From NCBI RefSeq assembly GCF_000695255.1, contig NZ_JMIB01000027.1:62001-126000 (forward strand): DNA of 64,000 nucleotides, given 5' to 3'. Positions 25,033 to 33,806 of the stretch are shown here, one piece after another. Numbering within the stretch: the first letter of the stretch is position 1; each line of letters starts with the position of its first letter. The position numbers were made by a program, and so were the translations under genes. Under the pieces are notes generated by a model. That model worked only from the letters and a program-made list of their open reading frames with translations, searched no databases and was not told the origin of the DNA. This DNA comes from Photobacterium galatheae. Its GTDB lineage: Bacteria; Pseudomonadota; Gammaproteobacteria; Enterobacterales; Vibrionaceae.

Positions 25033-26568
25033 TTAAGACGGCCGTGATTGTGCTGGCTCAAGATCATTGGATCGTTCGCGTATCCAGGCTGTACTGAAGT
25101 ACATATTCATGAAGTATGAGCTGAGCACTGTACAGACCACACCCAGTGCCAGAGTAATCGCAAAGCCTTTCAACGAGATAGACGACACGTTGTAGAGAAT
25201 AACAGCCACAAGCAGGGTTGTTACATTCGCATCCAGGATTGGCAGTGCTGAACTCTTGAATGAATCTGCTAAAGGCGTCGTCGTTTTACCGAAAAGCTCT
25301 TTTTCACGCTCGATGACGATGATGTTGGCATCAACAGCCATACCCATGGTGAGGATGATGCCTGCAAGGCCAGCCATGGTGAATGAAGCACCCATGACAG
25401 AAAGGGCGATGACAATGAATGCCGCATTCAGGACGAGTGTAAAAATTGCGATAACACCACGCATTCTGTAAAGGTAGATCACGTAAAGCGCGAGTGCGAA
25501 CAAACCGATAGCAAACGCCCTGAAGCCCTGGTTTGCATTTTCTGCCCCCAATCTTGAATCAATGGATGACTCAGAGACGATATACATAGGAACGGTTAAG
25601 ACACCTGATCTTAAAATGAGCGCCAGGTTTTCAGATTCCTCTAATGAGCCAAGACCGGTAATGATAAAGCTATCGGAAAATTGCCCGTTCACTGTTGCAA
25701 CAGAGACAACTTTTTCAGTGACCTTTCTCACCGGCGCGTCTCCTGCCTTACCGCTGAACGCGTAGTCTGAGTCTGTCAATGTGGTCACAATTGGCTGACC
25801 CATATTGTCTTTGGTAAAACGCCCCATTTTCTGACCGCCCGTAGCGTTTAAACCAATAGAAACAACGGGTAGTCCAGTGCTTGGGTCGACGGTTGCGACA
25901 GCCTTGGTGATCGATTGGCCTGAGGCGATAGGGGTATGGTTTCTGACGACGGGGTTTCCCTGATAGCTCAGCATGACGCCTGCTTCTGGCATGACCGCCT
26001 GATAAAAACCGATTTCTGCAGAAGAAGCAAGAATCGACTTGATTCGTTCCATTTCATGGCCGTTCGGGATCTCTACAACGACTTTATCTGATCCTTGGCG
26101 ATACACACGAATATCGGCAACACCTAATGCATTCAGTCGGGTTCTGAGCGTCGCGATATTCTCGACAACGGCTTCACCCGTTTTGGCGGTGATATGTCCC
26201 CCAAGACCACTGACAACCACACCTGTCGGTGTTTGGGATAGTTTCAGCGTTGGGTACTGATTGATCAGTTCATCCGATACAGAGGGGTGCATGCCGCCCC
26301 CTTCAAACACGAGTGCATCGGTAACGCTCGCTTCTCTGTTGAGCTGGTGGCTTTGAGAGAAAAATTGCGCGAGCGCTTGGATCTCTCGCGCTTCTATCGC
26401 CTGACTGTCGATTTGAAGGATAATCTGCCCCCCACCGACAAGGTCAATGCCGTAAGAGATTTTGGGAAGCCCGAAGTCCAGTTTGGGATGGAATACGGAG
26501 ATGGCCAGCAATACAGGTATGAGAATGGCAAATAAGGATGCCAATTTATGAGTAAGTTGATTACCCAT
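25033..26568 (-). CDS. secD: SecD, proton-driven translocation subunit
   Basis: At 511 aa it is shorter than E. coli SecD (615). Family features are YGIDLVGGGQIILQID after TM1, the P1 periplasmic domain with LRTRLNALGVADIRVYRQGSDKVVVEIPN (cited as the region ~150-180), and the membrane bundle with ILTMGMAVDANIIVIERE, the conserved Asp-containing helix. GAGG nine bases upstream supports the ATG at 26568. YajC, the common partner, is absent. The P1 head is abbreviated. Confidence 0.94.
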   Translation of the reverse strand: MGNQLTHKLASLFAILIPVLLAISVFHPKLDFGLPKISYGIDLVGGGQIILQIDSQAIEAREIQALAQFFSQSHQLNREASVTDALVFEGGGMHPSVSDELINQYPTLKLSQTPTGVVVSGLGGHITAKTGEAVVENIATLRTRLNALGVADIRVYRQGSDKVVVEIPNGHEMERIKSILASSAEIGFYQAVMPEAGVMLSYQGNPVVRNHTPIASGQSITKAVATVDPSTGLPVVSIGLNATGGQKMGRFTKDNMGQPIVTTLTDSDYAFSGKAGDAPVRKVTEKVVSVATVNGQFSDSFIITGLGSLEESENLALILRSGVLTVPMYIVSESSIDSRLGAENANQGFRAFAIGLFALALYVIYLYRMRGVIAIFTLVLNAAFIVIALSVMGASFTMAGLAGIILTMGMAVDANIIVIEREKELFGKTTTPLADSFKSSALPILDANVTTLLVAVILYNVSSISLKGFAITLALGVVCTVLSSYFMNMYFSTAWIRERSNDLEPAQSRPS

Positions 26569-26801
26569 GGTGAAACCTCGCATGAAAAATTTGTGCGGTT
26601 AGTTTAATTCCTAAAAACTGGGAATGTAAGTCCTTATATTGCTACTAATTCGGGTGTGTTTTGCTATAATGACCGCCTTTTTGAGGGGTGTTGAAGGTGG
26701 AATCTTTCATAACGCATCAAATTTAAAGGAATTTCTCCTTGTTTCTTGTCTGCGGGTATCGTGGCAAACTAAAATTAAGACAAAGCTGTACTCTAAAAAC
26801 T

Positions 26802-27752
26802 ATGAAAAAACATTGCTTAATCACCTGTGCGGTTACCCACACGCCGATCTCCGGTGGTCAACCTATCCGAATACTCATCGGAGTCAAAAAAACAAATAAA
26901 AATCTCCGTGTGCGAAGTGAGGATACCTTTCATCCGTTTGGATATTTTCTGCAAGGGTTCTACTCATCCCGTGAGGATGGCACCGTGGATATCATCAAAG
27001 CGGGTCACTTCCGGGCTGATGTCACGGATAAAAAAACCTATCAACTCAGTCATGAAGCGCTCACTGATGAACAGCGCTATCTTCGGGCGCTTGCCGTTCA
27101 TCATGCCACCATGACAGGCGGAAAAAGGAAAAACTACAACCTGAGTTTTGAACGTTTGCTGCCTCTTTTCAATCAAGAGTATGAATATGTTACTGTGCCT
27201 GCAACTGAACATTCCGGAGAAATTAGTTATCTTGCGGTGCATGAATATGTCTTTCACGACATTGTTCACCAGATCATGTGGCGGAAGCCAAAGAGTCACG
27301 TGTATCAGCAAACAGCCATGCATGAAGCGATCAGCAACCTTAATCAAAAACTGAGAACATCAGACGCAACAGAACGACAAGAGAAGCTCAGAACAGCGCG
27401 CAAGACGTTTCTGGATAAAAATCAGATCTCGGAAGACAGTGCAGATTACGAACATTATCTTGCTGCTTTTGAGCGTGTCGAGGGATCGCGGTTTATGCTT
27501 CAAACCATTCAGGAAGAAACAAACTTTACAGACATCCTCGGCCTGAATGACATCTTATCCAATAAATTTGAAGTGGATGATGTGGTCGCTGATGTCTTGG
27601 AGACCCTCGCATTCATACAGTTCATGAACAGACATAATCTCCCGCTCCTTCCCACAAAAGAGTCCGTTCCTGTCAGTTCAAAAGGCTTTGTTTCACTCTG
27701 CCATCAGCAATTAAGATGGGCTGAAGTGGCTTTTGAACAAGAGTGCCGGTAG
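26802..27752 (+). CDS. Hypothetical protein, 316 aa
   Basis: Not recognised. I chose ATG 26802 because a TACTCT -10-like box ends 7 bases upstream and the upstream extension looks non-coding. The protein is soluble, with a histidine-rich central part (HEYVFHDIVHQIM, residues ~150-162) and a helical C-terminal half. The His pattern could bind metal. It converges with the primase gene; a stem-loop separates the two. Confidence 0.6.
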   Translation: MKKHCLITCAVTHTPISGGQPIRILIGVKKTNKNLRVRSEDTFHPFGYFLQGFYSSREDGTVDIIKAGHFRADVTDKKTYQLSHEALTDEQRYLRALAVHHATMTGGKRKNYNLSFERLLPLFNQEYEYVTVPATEHSGEISYLAVHEYVFHDIVHQIMWRKPKSHVYQQTAMHEAISNLNQKLRTSDATERQEKLRTARKTFLDKNQISEDSADYEHYLAAFERVEGSRFMLQTIQEETNFTDILGLNDILSNKFEVDDVVADVLETLAFIQFMNRHNLPLLPTKESVPVSSKGFVSLCHQQLRWAEVAFEQECR

Positions 27753-27794
27753 GCGTGTGGCGCAATTGCGGCTTGTGCCGGGAAAAATCAATCC

Positions 27795-27822
27795 AGCCTC
27801 AAGGAAAGATCCCTGAGGCTTT
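27795..27822. terminator. Stem-loop between convergent genes
   Basis: AGCCTCA(A)GG / CC(C)TGAGGCT with a short loop is followed by TT on the plus strand and preceded by an A/T-poor region. It is a modest terminator candidate between 27752 and 27872. Confidence 0.5.
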
Positions 27823-27871
27823 GGAGCCTTTTCATCCGATTTGCCATCGAATGACCACAAGGGGTTGCCGT

Positions 27872-30868
27872 TCAGTGCCGCTGTATTTTGGGGCTCATCG
27901 AGAGATAGCGGCGATGGGCCAGGGGTATCTTTTCATCAGAAAGCATCGCGTTCAGTTTTTGAATTCTCTTCGCTTTGTCTGCTTCCCAGATTTTGACGGC
28001 TGCGCGGCCTTTTTCAGAAGCAATCCCATACTGCTTCCGGTGCGCTTCAAGCCCTTTTGCCGCTTCAAACAGGTCAGCGTAGGTGTTTTCCATCCTCTTT
28101 TTCTGAGTATCCAGCGCTTTGGCAATTCTGTGAGAATCTGAGAGTAATTGATCGCCATCAACCCTTCCTTTCACTTGATCACGAAATGTATTCAAAAGGC
28201 GCTGCCTTTCTTCACGGACACCAAGCATTTTCTTCAGAAGATCGTTCATATCGTTCAGCAGCAGGAACGCATTGAAATCAAACGTAGAAGGGTCTTCTTC
28301 ATTCAGAACGCGAGAGACCACATGCGCTTCCGAGAATGCCATGTCAGCTTTAGACTCATAAGGAACGACCACAGGATGAGCCGGAATACCGACCATTTTG
28401 AAAAAACGGTGAAGGGCAACAGCCTTACTGTGGCCGGCGAGATCATTGTCAAAAGCAAGGATAAATTTTGCATCTCCCACTTTCTCTGTGATCCTTCTTT
28501 TGGCTTCAGCCTTCTGTGCATCGGTGACAATCTTTGTATAGTGCACATGTTCATGTGTGTAGACGAAATCACCTTGGTCGTTGCATGAAAGACCTGCACT
28601 TGCCATTGTCCGCTCGAAACAAGTGCGATCAAACACAAGCTCATTTTCCAGAGGAATCTTTGTGACCCGATTTTCAGAGGACTGAATCGAAATTTTTTCT
28701 TTCTCAACTCCAGCAAACGCCACCACTTGATTGAAAAAACGCAGGGATTTTTTGCTCGCTGGTTTACCATCGTCAATAAACTGAATTGAGGTGTACTTCT
28801 CAAAGAAGCGTGACAGATCATCAAGAAGCGCGTCATGATTTCTGATCGCATAGGTTTTCTCAATCAAATACCCATGCCCATCATTTTCATCTTTGGGGAG
28901 CCTGAGAGAGAACGCATTTTCAAACCATGCCGGAATATATCCTGCAGACATCAGCGAATGAGCCGAGTACATCCGCATATTACCACCTGCCAGCTCAATC
29001 GCTGAAAGGAAAGCGTACATATCAATATTTGCTTCACAGAGCACCACATACTGCTCATAATCGGCCTGAATGATGTGTGCTGCACCGCCTGCTGGTGCAC
29101 CCTTCACAAACATTTTCGTCCATTTTCCATCCGGGGAGGGCACAAATTTCTGAACAACCGGTTTGGTCACATCACCAAAATTGTCAAAGGCAAGCATCGA
29201 AACCGCCGGGCAGTGCTTCTCATCGAGACTGGTGTAAATGATGTTTTGGGACTTCGCTCTGTCAATGACAGACTGAGTGATCCCTCGGTCTCTCAGGTAT
29301 CCTTCAAATTTTGCAAGTAATGTGGGGTCGTTTGTTGGGGTCGGCAAAGGCGGAATCCTTTTCAGCACTGTGCCACGACCATCATTCATGGTATGGCCAA
29401 GACGCATAGACACATTTTCAGGATGACCAATGTAGGCTAAAACAGCTTCTGAGATGGCTTTGATCGCCTGAATCTGATTTCCGTGATAGCGCTTGATATC
29501 GATAACACCATGTTTCACCAGGGACTCAATCAATCTTGAGCTGTTATTGGGGCGAATCTTTCCATTGGGAACTAACCATTGGAGCGGGGATCGATCTCCC
29601 CATTGATTTGCGGCCACAGATTCAGCGCAAACAGTCACCAGATTCAGGCGATCGGCCCCTTGCAGCGCGTAAACCTTCTGGTCTTGAGAGTCTGACTTTA
29701 CGACCTGAACATCGATAATCCTGAGGGCATTTAACGCGATGAGGATAAAAGCGACCGGTTGATCCGCCATCGATAATTTTGCAGAACGTGTTATCACGGT
29801 TTCAGGCAGACGTGCCTTCAACTCTTGATCGAAGCCGGAAACGTACATATCCAGACTGTCCCGAACAAAAGGGTTTCGCTTAAAGTAGCCACCTTCAGTC
29901 AGACTCGCGTTCACAGCTTCACCAAGTTTGGCGATCAACGATGCTTCTTGATTCGTATTCTTTTGATTAACGTTGCTTTGATTGACGTTGTTTGCATTCG
30001 CATCGTTGTCAGATTCCGGCAGCACAATTCTGGCAAAGGGCCAATTTCCTTTCCTGCCCGGCTGAGAGAGGGTGACGGAACGACGTCCACCGGATAACGG
30101 TTTTATCTGGGCTTGAATAACGACTTCCGAAGGTTCAGTTTGATGCCTTTTACCTTCAGGCGTTGGTTGAGCAAAGATGTAAGTCGTGCATCCGTTCGCC
30201 TCATGTCGTGACACTGTCACTCTTGTCTTGAGGTTATTGCGGTTCAGTCCGGTGTACGACGCCGTTGTCGCCCGAGAACCCAGATCGACTCTGTGCTTTG
30301 GGGAGGATGACTTGTGATTGTGGGTGCTGCTGAGCGTGTTTGCTTCGAGCGCAAAGTCTCGTTGCTCGTTTGTCAGGTAAGGGACTTCCAGGTGGAGCGC
30401 CTTTCTGTAAATGGATTGTCTGAGTGGCGCATCAAGGGCTGCACAGCAGATGACGGTCACCTCAGGGTCGTGATGGAGCGACGCTGACATCGAGAGATCG
30501 TCGAACGCCGTGTGATTGTCGACAAAGAATGATGACAGTTTATCGGTGCAGAATTGAGCCATTTCGCCTTCGATCACACGTCGCTCCGATGCATTGGCCG
30601 TCTCTAACTCCAATCGGATCAGCTGATTGAGATGAATGAAAGCGCGATGTTCCACCGGATCAGAAGGTTTATCTGCAGAATAACGCGCAATGATCAGCTC
30701 AACCTTGTTTGCTAAGACATTTGGCTTCCCGAGAATGTCCACGCCGACTCCATTGACCGTGTACTGCATATGGGCTTCTCTGGTGTCGGTCATTGAAAAT
30801 TTTCTTGCACCGTATGCATGCTCAGCATGTTTTGGGCGTTTTTCTGTAAATTTTATATCACTCATCAT
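27872..30868 (-). CDS. Large TOPRIM-domain primase-like protein, 998 aa
   Basis: The C-terminal half has a TOPRIM fold with a large insertion. A glutamate motif (YVVLCEANIDMYAFLSAIE, near residue 600) is followed by about 130 inserted residues. The DxD motif comes next (KFILAFDNDLAGHSKAVALH, ~790), then NDMNDLLKKM, which resembles the DFNDLL motif of plasmid DUF3991/TOPRIM primases. The N-terminal half is beta-rich and unassigned. Such proteins are typical of plasmids and phages rather than chromosomes, where they prime replication or conjugative transfer. It is the longest gene in the window and has its own promoter region facing dacA. Confidence 0.75.
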   Translation of the reverse strand: MMSDIKFTEKRPKHAEHAYGARKFSMTDTREAHMQYTVNGVGVDILGKPNVLANKVELIIARYSADKPSDPVEHRAFIHLNQLIRLELETANASERRVIEGEMAQFCTDKLSSFFVDNHTAFDDLSMSASLHHDPEVTVICCAALDAPLRQSIYRKALHLEVPYLTNEQRDFALEANTLSSTHNHKSSSPKHRVDLGSRATTASYTGLNRNNLKTRVTVSRHEANGCTTYIFAQPTPEGKRHQTEPSEVVIQAQIKPLSGGRRSVTLSQPGRKGNWPFARIVLPESDNDANANNVNQSNVNQKNTNQEASLIAKLGEAVNASLTEGGYFKRNPFVRDSLDMYVSGFDQELKARLPETVITRSAKLSMADQPVAFILIALNALRIIDVQVVKSDSQDQKVYALQGADRLNLVTVCAESVAANQWGDRSPLQWLVPNGKIRPNNSSRLIESLVKHGVIDIKRYHGNQIQAIKAISEAVLAYIGHPENVSMRLGHTMNDGRGTVLKRIPPLPTPTNDPTLLAKFEGYLRDRGITQSVIDRAKSQNIIYTSLDEKHCPAVSMLAFDNFGDVTKPVVQKFVPSPDGKWTKMFVKGAPAGGAAHIIQADYEQYVVLCEANIDMYAFLSAIELAGGNMRMYSAHSLMSAGYIPAWFENAFSLRLPKDENDGHGYLIEKTYAIRNHDALLDDLSRFFEKYTSIQFIDDGKPASKKSLRFFNQVVAFAGVEKEKISIQSSENRVTKIPLENELVFDRTCFERTMASAGLSCNDQGDFVYTHEHVHYTKIVTDAQKAEAKRRITEKVGDAKFILAFDNDLAGHSKAVALHRFFKMVGIPAHPVVVPYESKADMAFSEAHVVSRVLNEEDPSTFDFNAFLLLNDMNDLLKKMLGVREERQRLLNTFRDQVKGRVDGDQLLSDSHRIAKALDTQKKRMENTYADLFEAAKGLEAHRKQYGIASEKGRAAVKIWEADKAKRIQKLNAMLSDEKIPLAHRRYLSMSPKIQRH

Positions 30869-30978
30869 TTTTTCTGATTATTTTATATCCAGCAGAAGGC
30901 CCACTGTAATCTTGACGTTTTCTCGTGGTGTTTTACTCTTTTCTTTGTCGCTATCATACCATTCAAAAGCTATAAATA

Positions 30979-32145
30979 ATGAATTTTAAAAAACAACTCC
31001 TCGCATCATCGTTTTTTGCGTTGTGCGGCATTGCTCAGGCCACTCCCTTGATGCCAGCACCGAGTGTTCCTGCAAAATCTTTCAAAATGATCGATATCTC
31101 GACTGGAACCGTGTTGGCTGAACACGCGTCAGAAGAAAAAACTGAAATCGCCAGCCTGACAAAGGTGATGACGGCTTATGTCACCTTCGCTGAATTAAGA
31201 AATGGCACACTCGACCTCGACGATACAGTACTCATCAGTAGAAAAGCCTGGAAGACCGATGGCTCAAAGATGTTTATCGAGGCTGGAAAGAAGGTGAAGG
31301 TTGATGACTTAATCAAGGGAATGATCATTGTCTCAGGCAATGACGCATCCGTTGCGCTTGCTGAGCATATCGCAGGCTCAGAAAAGCGATTTGTTGCACT
31401 CATGAACAACTACGCCCAAGTGTTGGGCATGACAGATACTGTGTTTGCAAACGCGACGGGTTTACCCACACGTACAGAACAGCACTCCAGCGCCAGAGAT
31501 CTCGCAAATTTAGCGACCAGAGTGTTCAAAGATTTCCCTGAATACACACATTACTTCAAGGAAAAAGAGTTTACTTACAACGATATTACGCAGCCAAACA
31601 GAAACAGACTGTTGAATGAGTCTGACTCATACACGGGCATGAAGACAGGATATACCGCGAGATCGGGATACAGCCTGATGAGCAGCTTTCAGGAAGACAG
31701 CCGGGAAATCGTCACCATTGTACTGAACTCAGATTCCGTCGCAGATCGATTCATGGCTGCGAAGACGCTGACAAACTATGGCTTTCGGCGATTCACCAAT
31801 GTTCAGCCAATCGTCAAAGGTGATGCCATCACAACGATGCCAGTGTTATATGGAGATACAGATCAAGTGACTGTGTATGCAGAAGCGTCCCTGACTAAAA
31901 CAATTCCTCTAGGGGTGGAGCCGATATCAGAAGAGATCTACCTCGTTGCGAAATTAGGACAAAACGGTGAAAACAAACCCGTCCTATTTGCACCCGTTGA
32001 AAAAAACTATATCGTTGGCACCTTAACGGCGTATCACAAAGATGAAGAAATAGGCAGTGTTCACCTCATCACGAAAGATAAGGTTGAAGAAGGGAATCCA
32101 TTGAAGAAAATAAAAGACTGGATCAAGTTGAAACTCAGCTCGTGA
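30979..32145 (+). CDS. dacA: D-alanyl-D-alanine carboxypeptidase (PBP5 type)
   Basis: This 388-aa protein, close to PBP5 length, has a signal peptide (~1-21). The penicillin-binding motifs are all present: SLTK (in EIASLTKVMTAYV, ~63), SGN (IIVSGNDASVALAE, ~118) and KTG (YTGMKTGYTARSGYS, ~217). The PBP5_C beta domain and a C-terminal amphipathic helix (NPLKKIKDWIKLKL) for membrane attachment follow. It trims pentapeptides in the periplasm and affects septum and shape. mreB follows 67 bases downstream, giving a shape-related pair. Confidence 0.95.
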   Translation: MNFKKQLLASSFFALCGIAQATPLMPAPSVPAKSFKMIDISTGTVLAEHASEEKTEIASLTKVMTAYVTFAELRNGTLDLDDTVLISRKAWKTDGSKMFIEAGKKVKVDDLIKGMIIVSGNDASVALAEHIAGSEKRFVALMNNYAQVLGMTDTVFANATGLPTRTEQHSSARDLANLATRVFKDFPEYTHYFKEKEFTYNDITQPNRNRLLNESDSYTGMKTGYTARSGYSLMSSFQEDSREIVTIVLNSDSVADRFMAAKTLTNYGFRRFTNVQPIVKGDAITTMPVLYGDTDQVTVYAEASLTKTIPLGVEPISEEIYLVAKLGQNGENKPVLFAPVEKNYIVGTLTAYHKDEEIGSVHLITKDKVEEGNPLKKIKDWIKLKLSS

Positions 32146-32166
32146 GTTTGAATATATAAAATTCAT

Positions 32167-32212
32167 TTTATAACCTGTATTCAGACTATATTATTGGCAA
32201 CGTTAGGCAGGC
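32167..32212 (+). promoter_or_regulatory. mreB promoter
   Basis: TTTATA (32167-32172), a 16-base spacer and TATTAT (32189-32194) are followed by 18 bases before the ATG at 32213. AGGCAGG sits in the short leader as a possible ribosome binding site. Confidence 0.45.
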
Positions 32213-33259
32213 ATGTTGAAATCAGCAAAGACATTATTAAATCGTTTAAAAATAGATGATATTACACTCGACTTAACAAGCGGGTATACCGTCATCTACC
32301 AACAGGGTGATGGTCATAGTGCAATCAAAGTGAATGAACCTGCAATCCTTGTGATTGATGGTGATTCCTGCCTGGCTTTTGGAAAGGAAGCTGAAAACAT
32401 TACCGGAAAATGTCCTGATGGTGTCAGGGTTGTCTACCCTGTTCAAAAAGGGATCATTGCTGAGCCGAACTATTGCGAACAACTGTTAAGACACTACTTT
32501 AAAATAATTGCTGATGAAAATAAGAGCCCTTTTCGATTTCTGCGTATATACCCAGATGTGCTTGCAATTATCCCTCACAGCGCAACAGCGAGTACACGAA
32601 AGGTCATGATAGAAACGATTGATGCAGCCGGTGCCAAGGGAATTGAGTTAATCTCTTCCCTTCAGGCTGCCGCAAGAGGAATTGGGATTGGTAAAGACAA
32701 TGCCGGTGCCTCTATCATCATGAACATCGCGAAAGATTACACTGAGATTGGGATTATATCTCTCAATAAAATTCATTATGCCACGACCCTTCAAGTGGGC
32801 TATGACGACTTTCAGAAAAGTATTATTGAGTATATCCGGGTTCACTCTGATTACACCATTGGTATCAATAACGCCAAAAAGGCACTTGATAAGCTGGGAA
32901 CTGCATATTTTTTGCCGGAAGATGATGAACACCAGGAGGAAGTTATTTCTGGCCTGCTCAAAAGAACGTCGGTACCTGAAAGCCTGAAGCTGACAAAGTT
33001 ACAGGTGCATACTGCGATTCGCCCCTTAGTCGATAAACTTCTCACTGGACTGCTGGAAGTTTTAGAAAAGGCGAAAGAAGATATGGCTGATGACCTGAAA
33101 GAGAATGGTGTCAATATCGTCGGAGTCGGTGGCAGAATTTCAAGATTAGATATAGCAATATCTCAGGCATTAAATATCAGAGCTTCGCTCGCAAATAATT
33201 ATGAGACCTGTATTGTAGAAGGAGCAGGTAAAATACAAGCCGCGAGGAACAAAAAATAA
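32213..33259 (+). CDS. MreB-like actin with degenerate nucleotide-binding motifs
   Basis: The 348 aa align along the whole of MreB: KVNEPAILVID (for LNEPSVVAI), GVRVVYPVQKGIIAEP (for IRPMKDGVIAD), VLAIIPHSATASTRKVMIET, and INNAKKALDKLGTAYFLP. The ATPase motifs have decayed. Phosphate-1 DLGTANT is DLTSGYT, phosphate-2 DIGGGTTE is NIAKDYTE, the catalytic-Glu segment EEPxAAAIG is SSLQAAARGIGIG, and the adenosine motif is VGVGGRISRL. It is therefore probably an actin-fold protein that does not hydrolyse ATP and may modulate host MreB. The stop overlaps the next start (TAATG). Confidence 0.85.
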   Translation: MLKSAKTLLNRLKIDDITLDLTSGYTVIYQQGDGHSAIKVNEPAILVIDGDSCLAFGKEAENITGKCPDGVRVVYPVQKGIIAEPNYCEQLLRHYFKIIADENKSPFRFLRIYPDVLAIIPHSATASTRKVMIETIDAAGAKGIELISSLQAAARGIGIGKDNAGASIIMNIAKDYTEIGIISLNKIHYATTLQVGYDDFQKSIIEYIRVHSDYTIGINNAKKALDKLGTAYFLPEDDEHQEEVISGLLKRTSVPESLKLTKLQVHTAIRPLVDKLLTGLLEVLEKAKEDMADDLKENGVNIVGVGGRISRLDIAISQALNIRASLANNYETCIVEGAGKIQAARNKK

Positions 33260-33711
33260 TGGAGCCATCGAAAGATCTCGTCAGAGAATATGAGACAAAA
33301 GCGAAAATGGCGACACTGTGTAACCAGTCATTGAAGTTGTATGCTCGGCAGAAAAAGTCAAAGATTGGTATGCACTCCAGAATGGTATTATTACTGGATG
33401 CCTTTATAAAAGAAAAGGCCCTCACTTTTAAATATTCCATCTTGCTTTCAATTATTTTTAGCAGAGAATATGAAGAGATTAAGAAAAGGGTTTTAAACGG
33501 AACTTACAGCCTTGAACATATCAGCACAGAAAAATATTGGGATAGAGGTGCTTCAAAAATAAAATTAGCAGATGCGATATTTTTCGCATATACCTTTTAT
33601 TGTGAAGCCTTTCCTCAAGGTGCAAAAATTATATCTAATCTTGATCAAATGCTCATCGATAATAGCGATATTGATGTGGTTGATGTGATAAATCAGTTCG
33701 TTGATGGCTGA
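33259..33711 (+). CDS. Hypothetical protein coupled to the MreB-like gene
   Basis: Not recognised. It has 150 aa, basic at the N-terminus and acidic at the C-terminus (NSDIDVVDVINQF), and is predicted all-helical and soluble. Its ATG shares a base with the mreB-like stop, so production is tightly coupled. This suggests a regulator or adaptor of the MreB-like protein, as RodZ or ParR are for their actins, but no HTH or membrane helix is evident. Confidence 0.6.
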   Translation: MEPSKDLVREYETKAKMATLCNQSLKLYARQKKSKIGMHSRMVLLLDAFIKEKALTFKYSILLSIIFSREYEEIKKRVLNGTYSLEHISTEKYWDRGASKIKLADAIFFAYTFYCEAFPQGAKIISNLDQMLIDNSDIDVVDVINQFVDG

Positions 33712-33806
33712 TGAAAAAATGAATTTTAGGTCGATAGAGTTATCTTGAAACGTCCTAGCGCTTTCTTATAATTACAATATTATTACTCGATTTGTGAGAA
33801 TTTTTA

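Noticed and set aside
27743..28588. Plus-strand frames antisense to the primase 3' end
   Set aside because: Shadows of a long conserved minus-strand gene with TOPRIM motifs.
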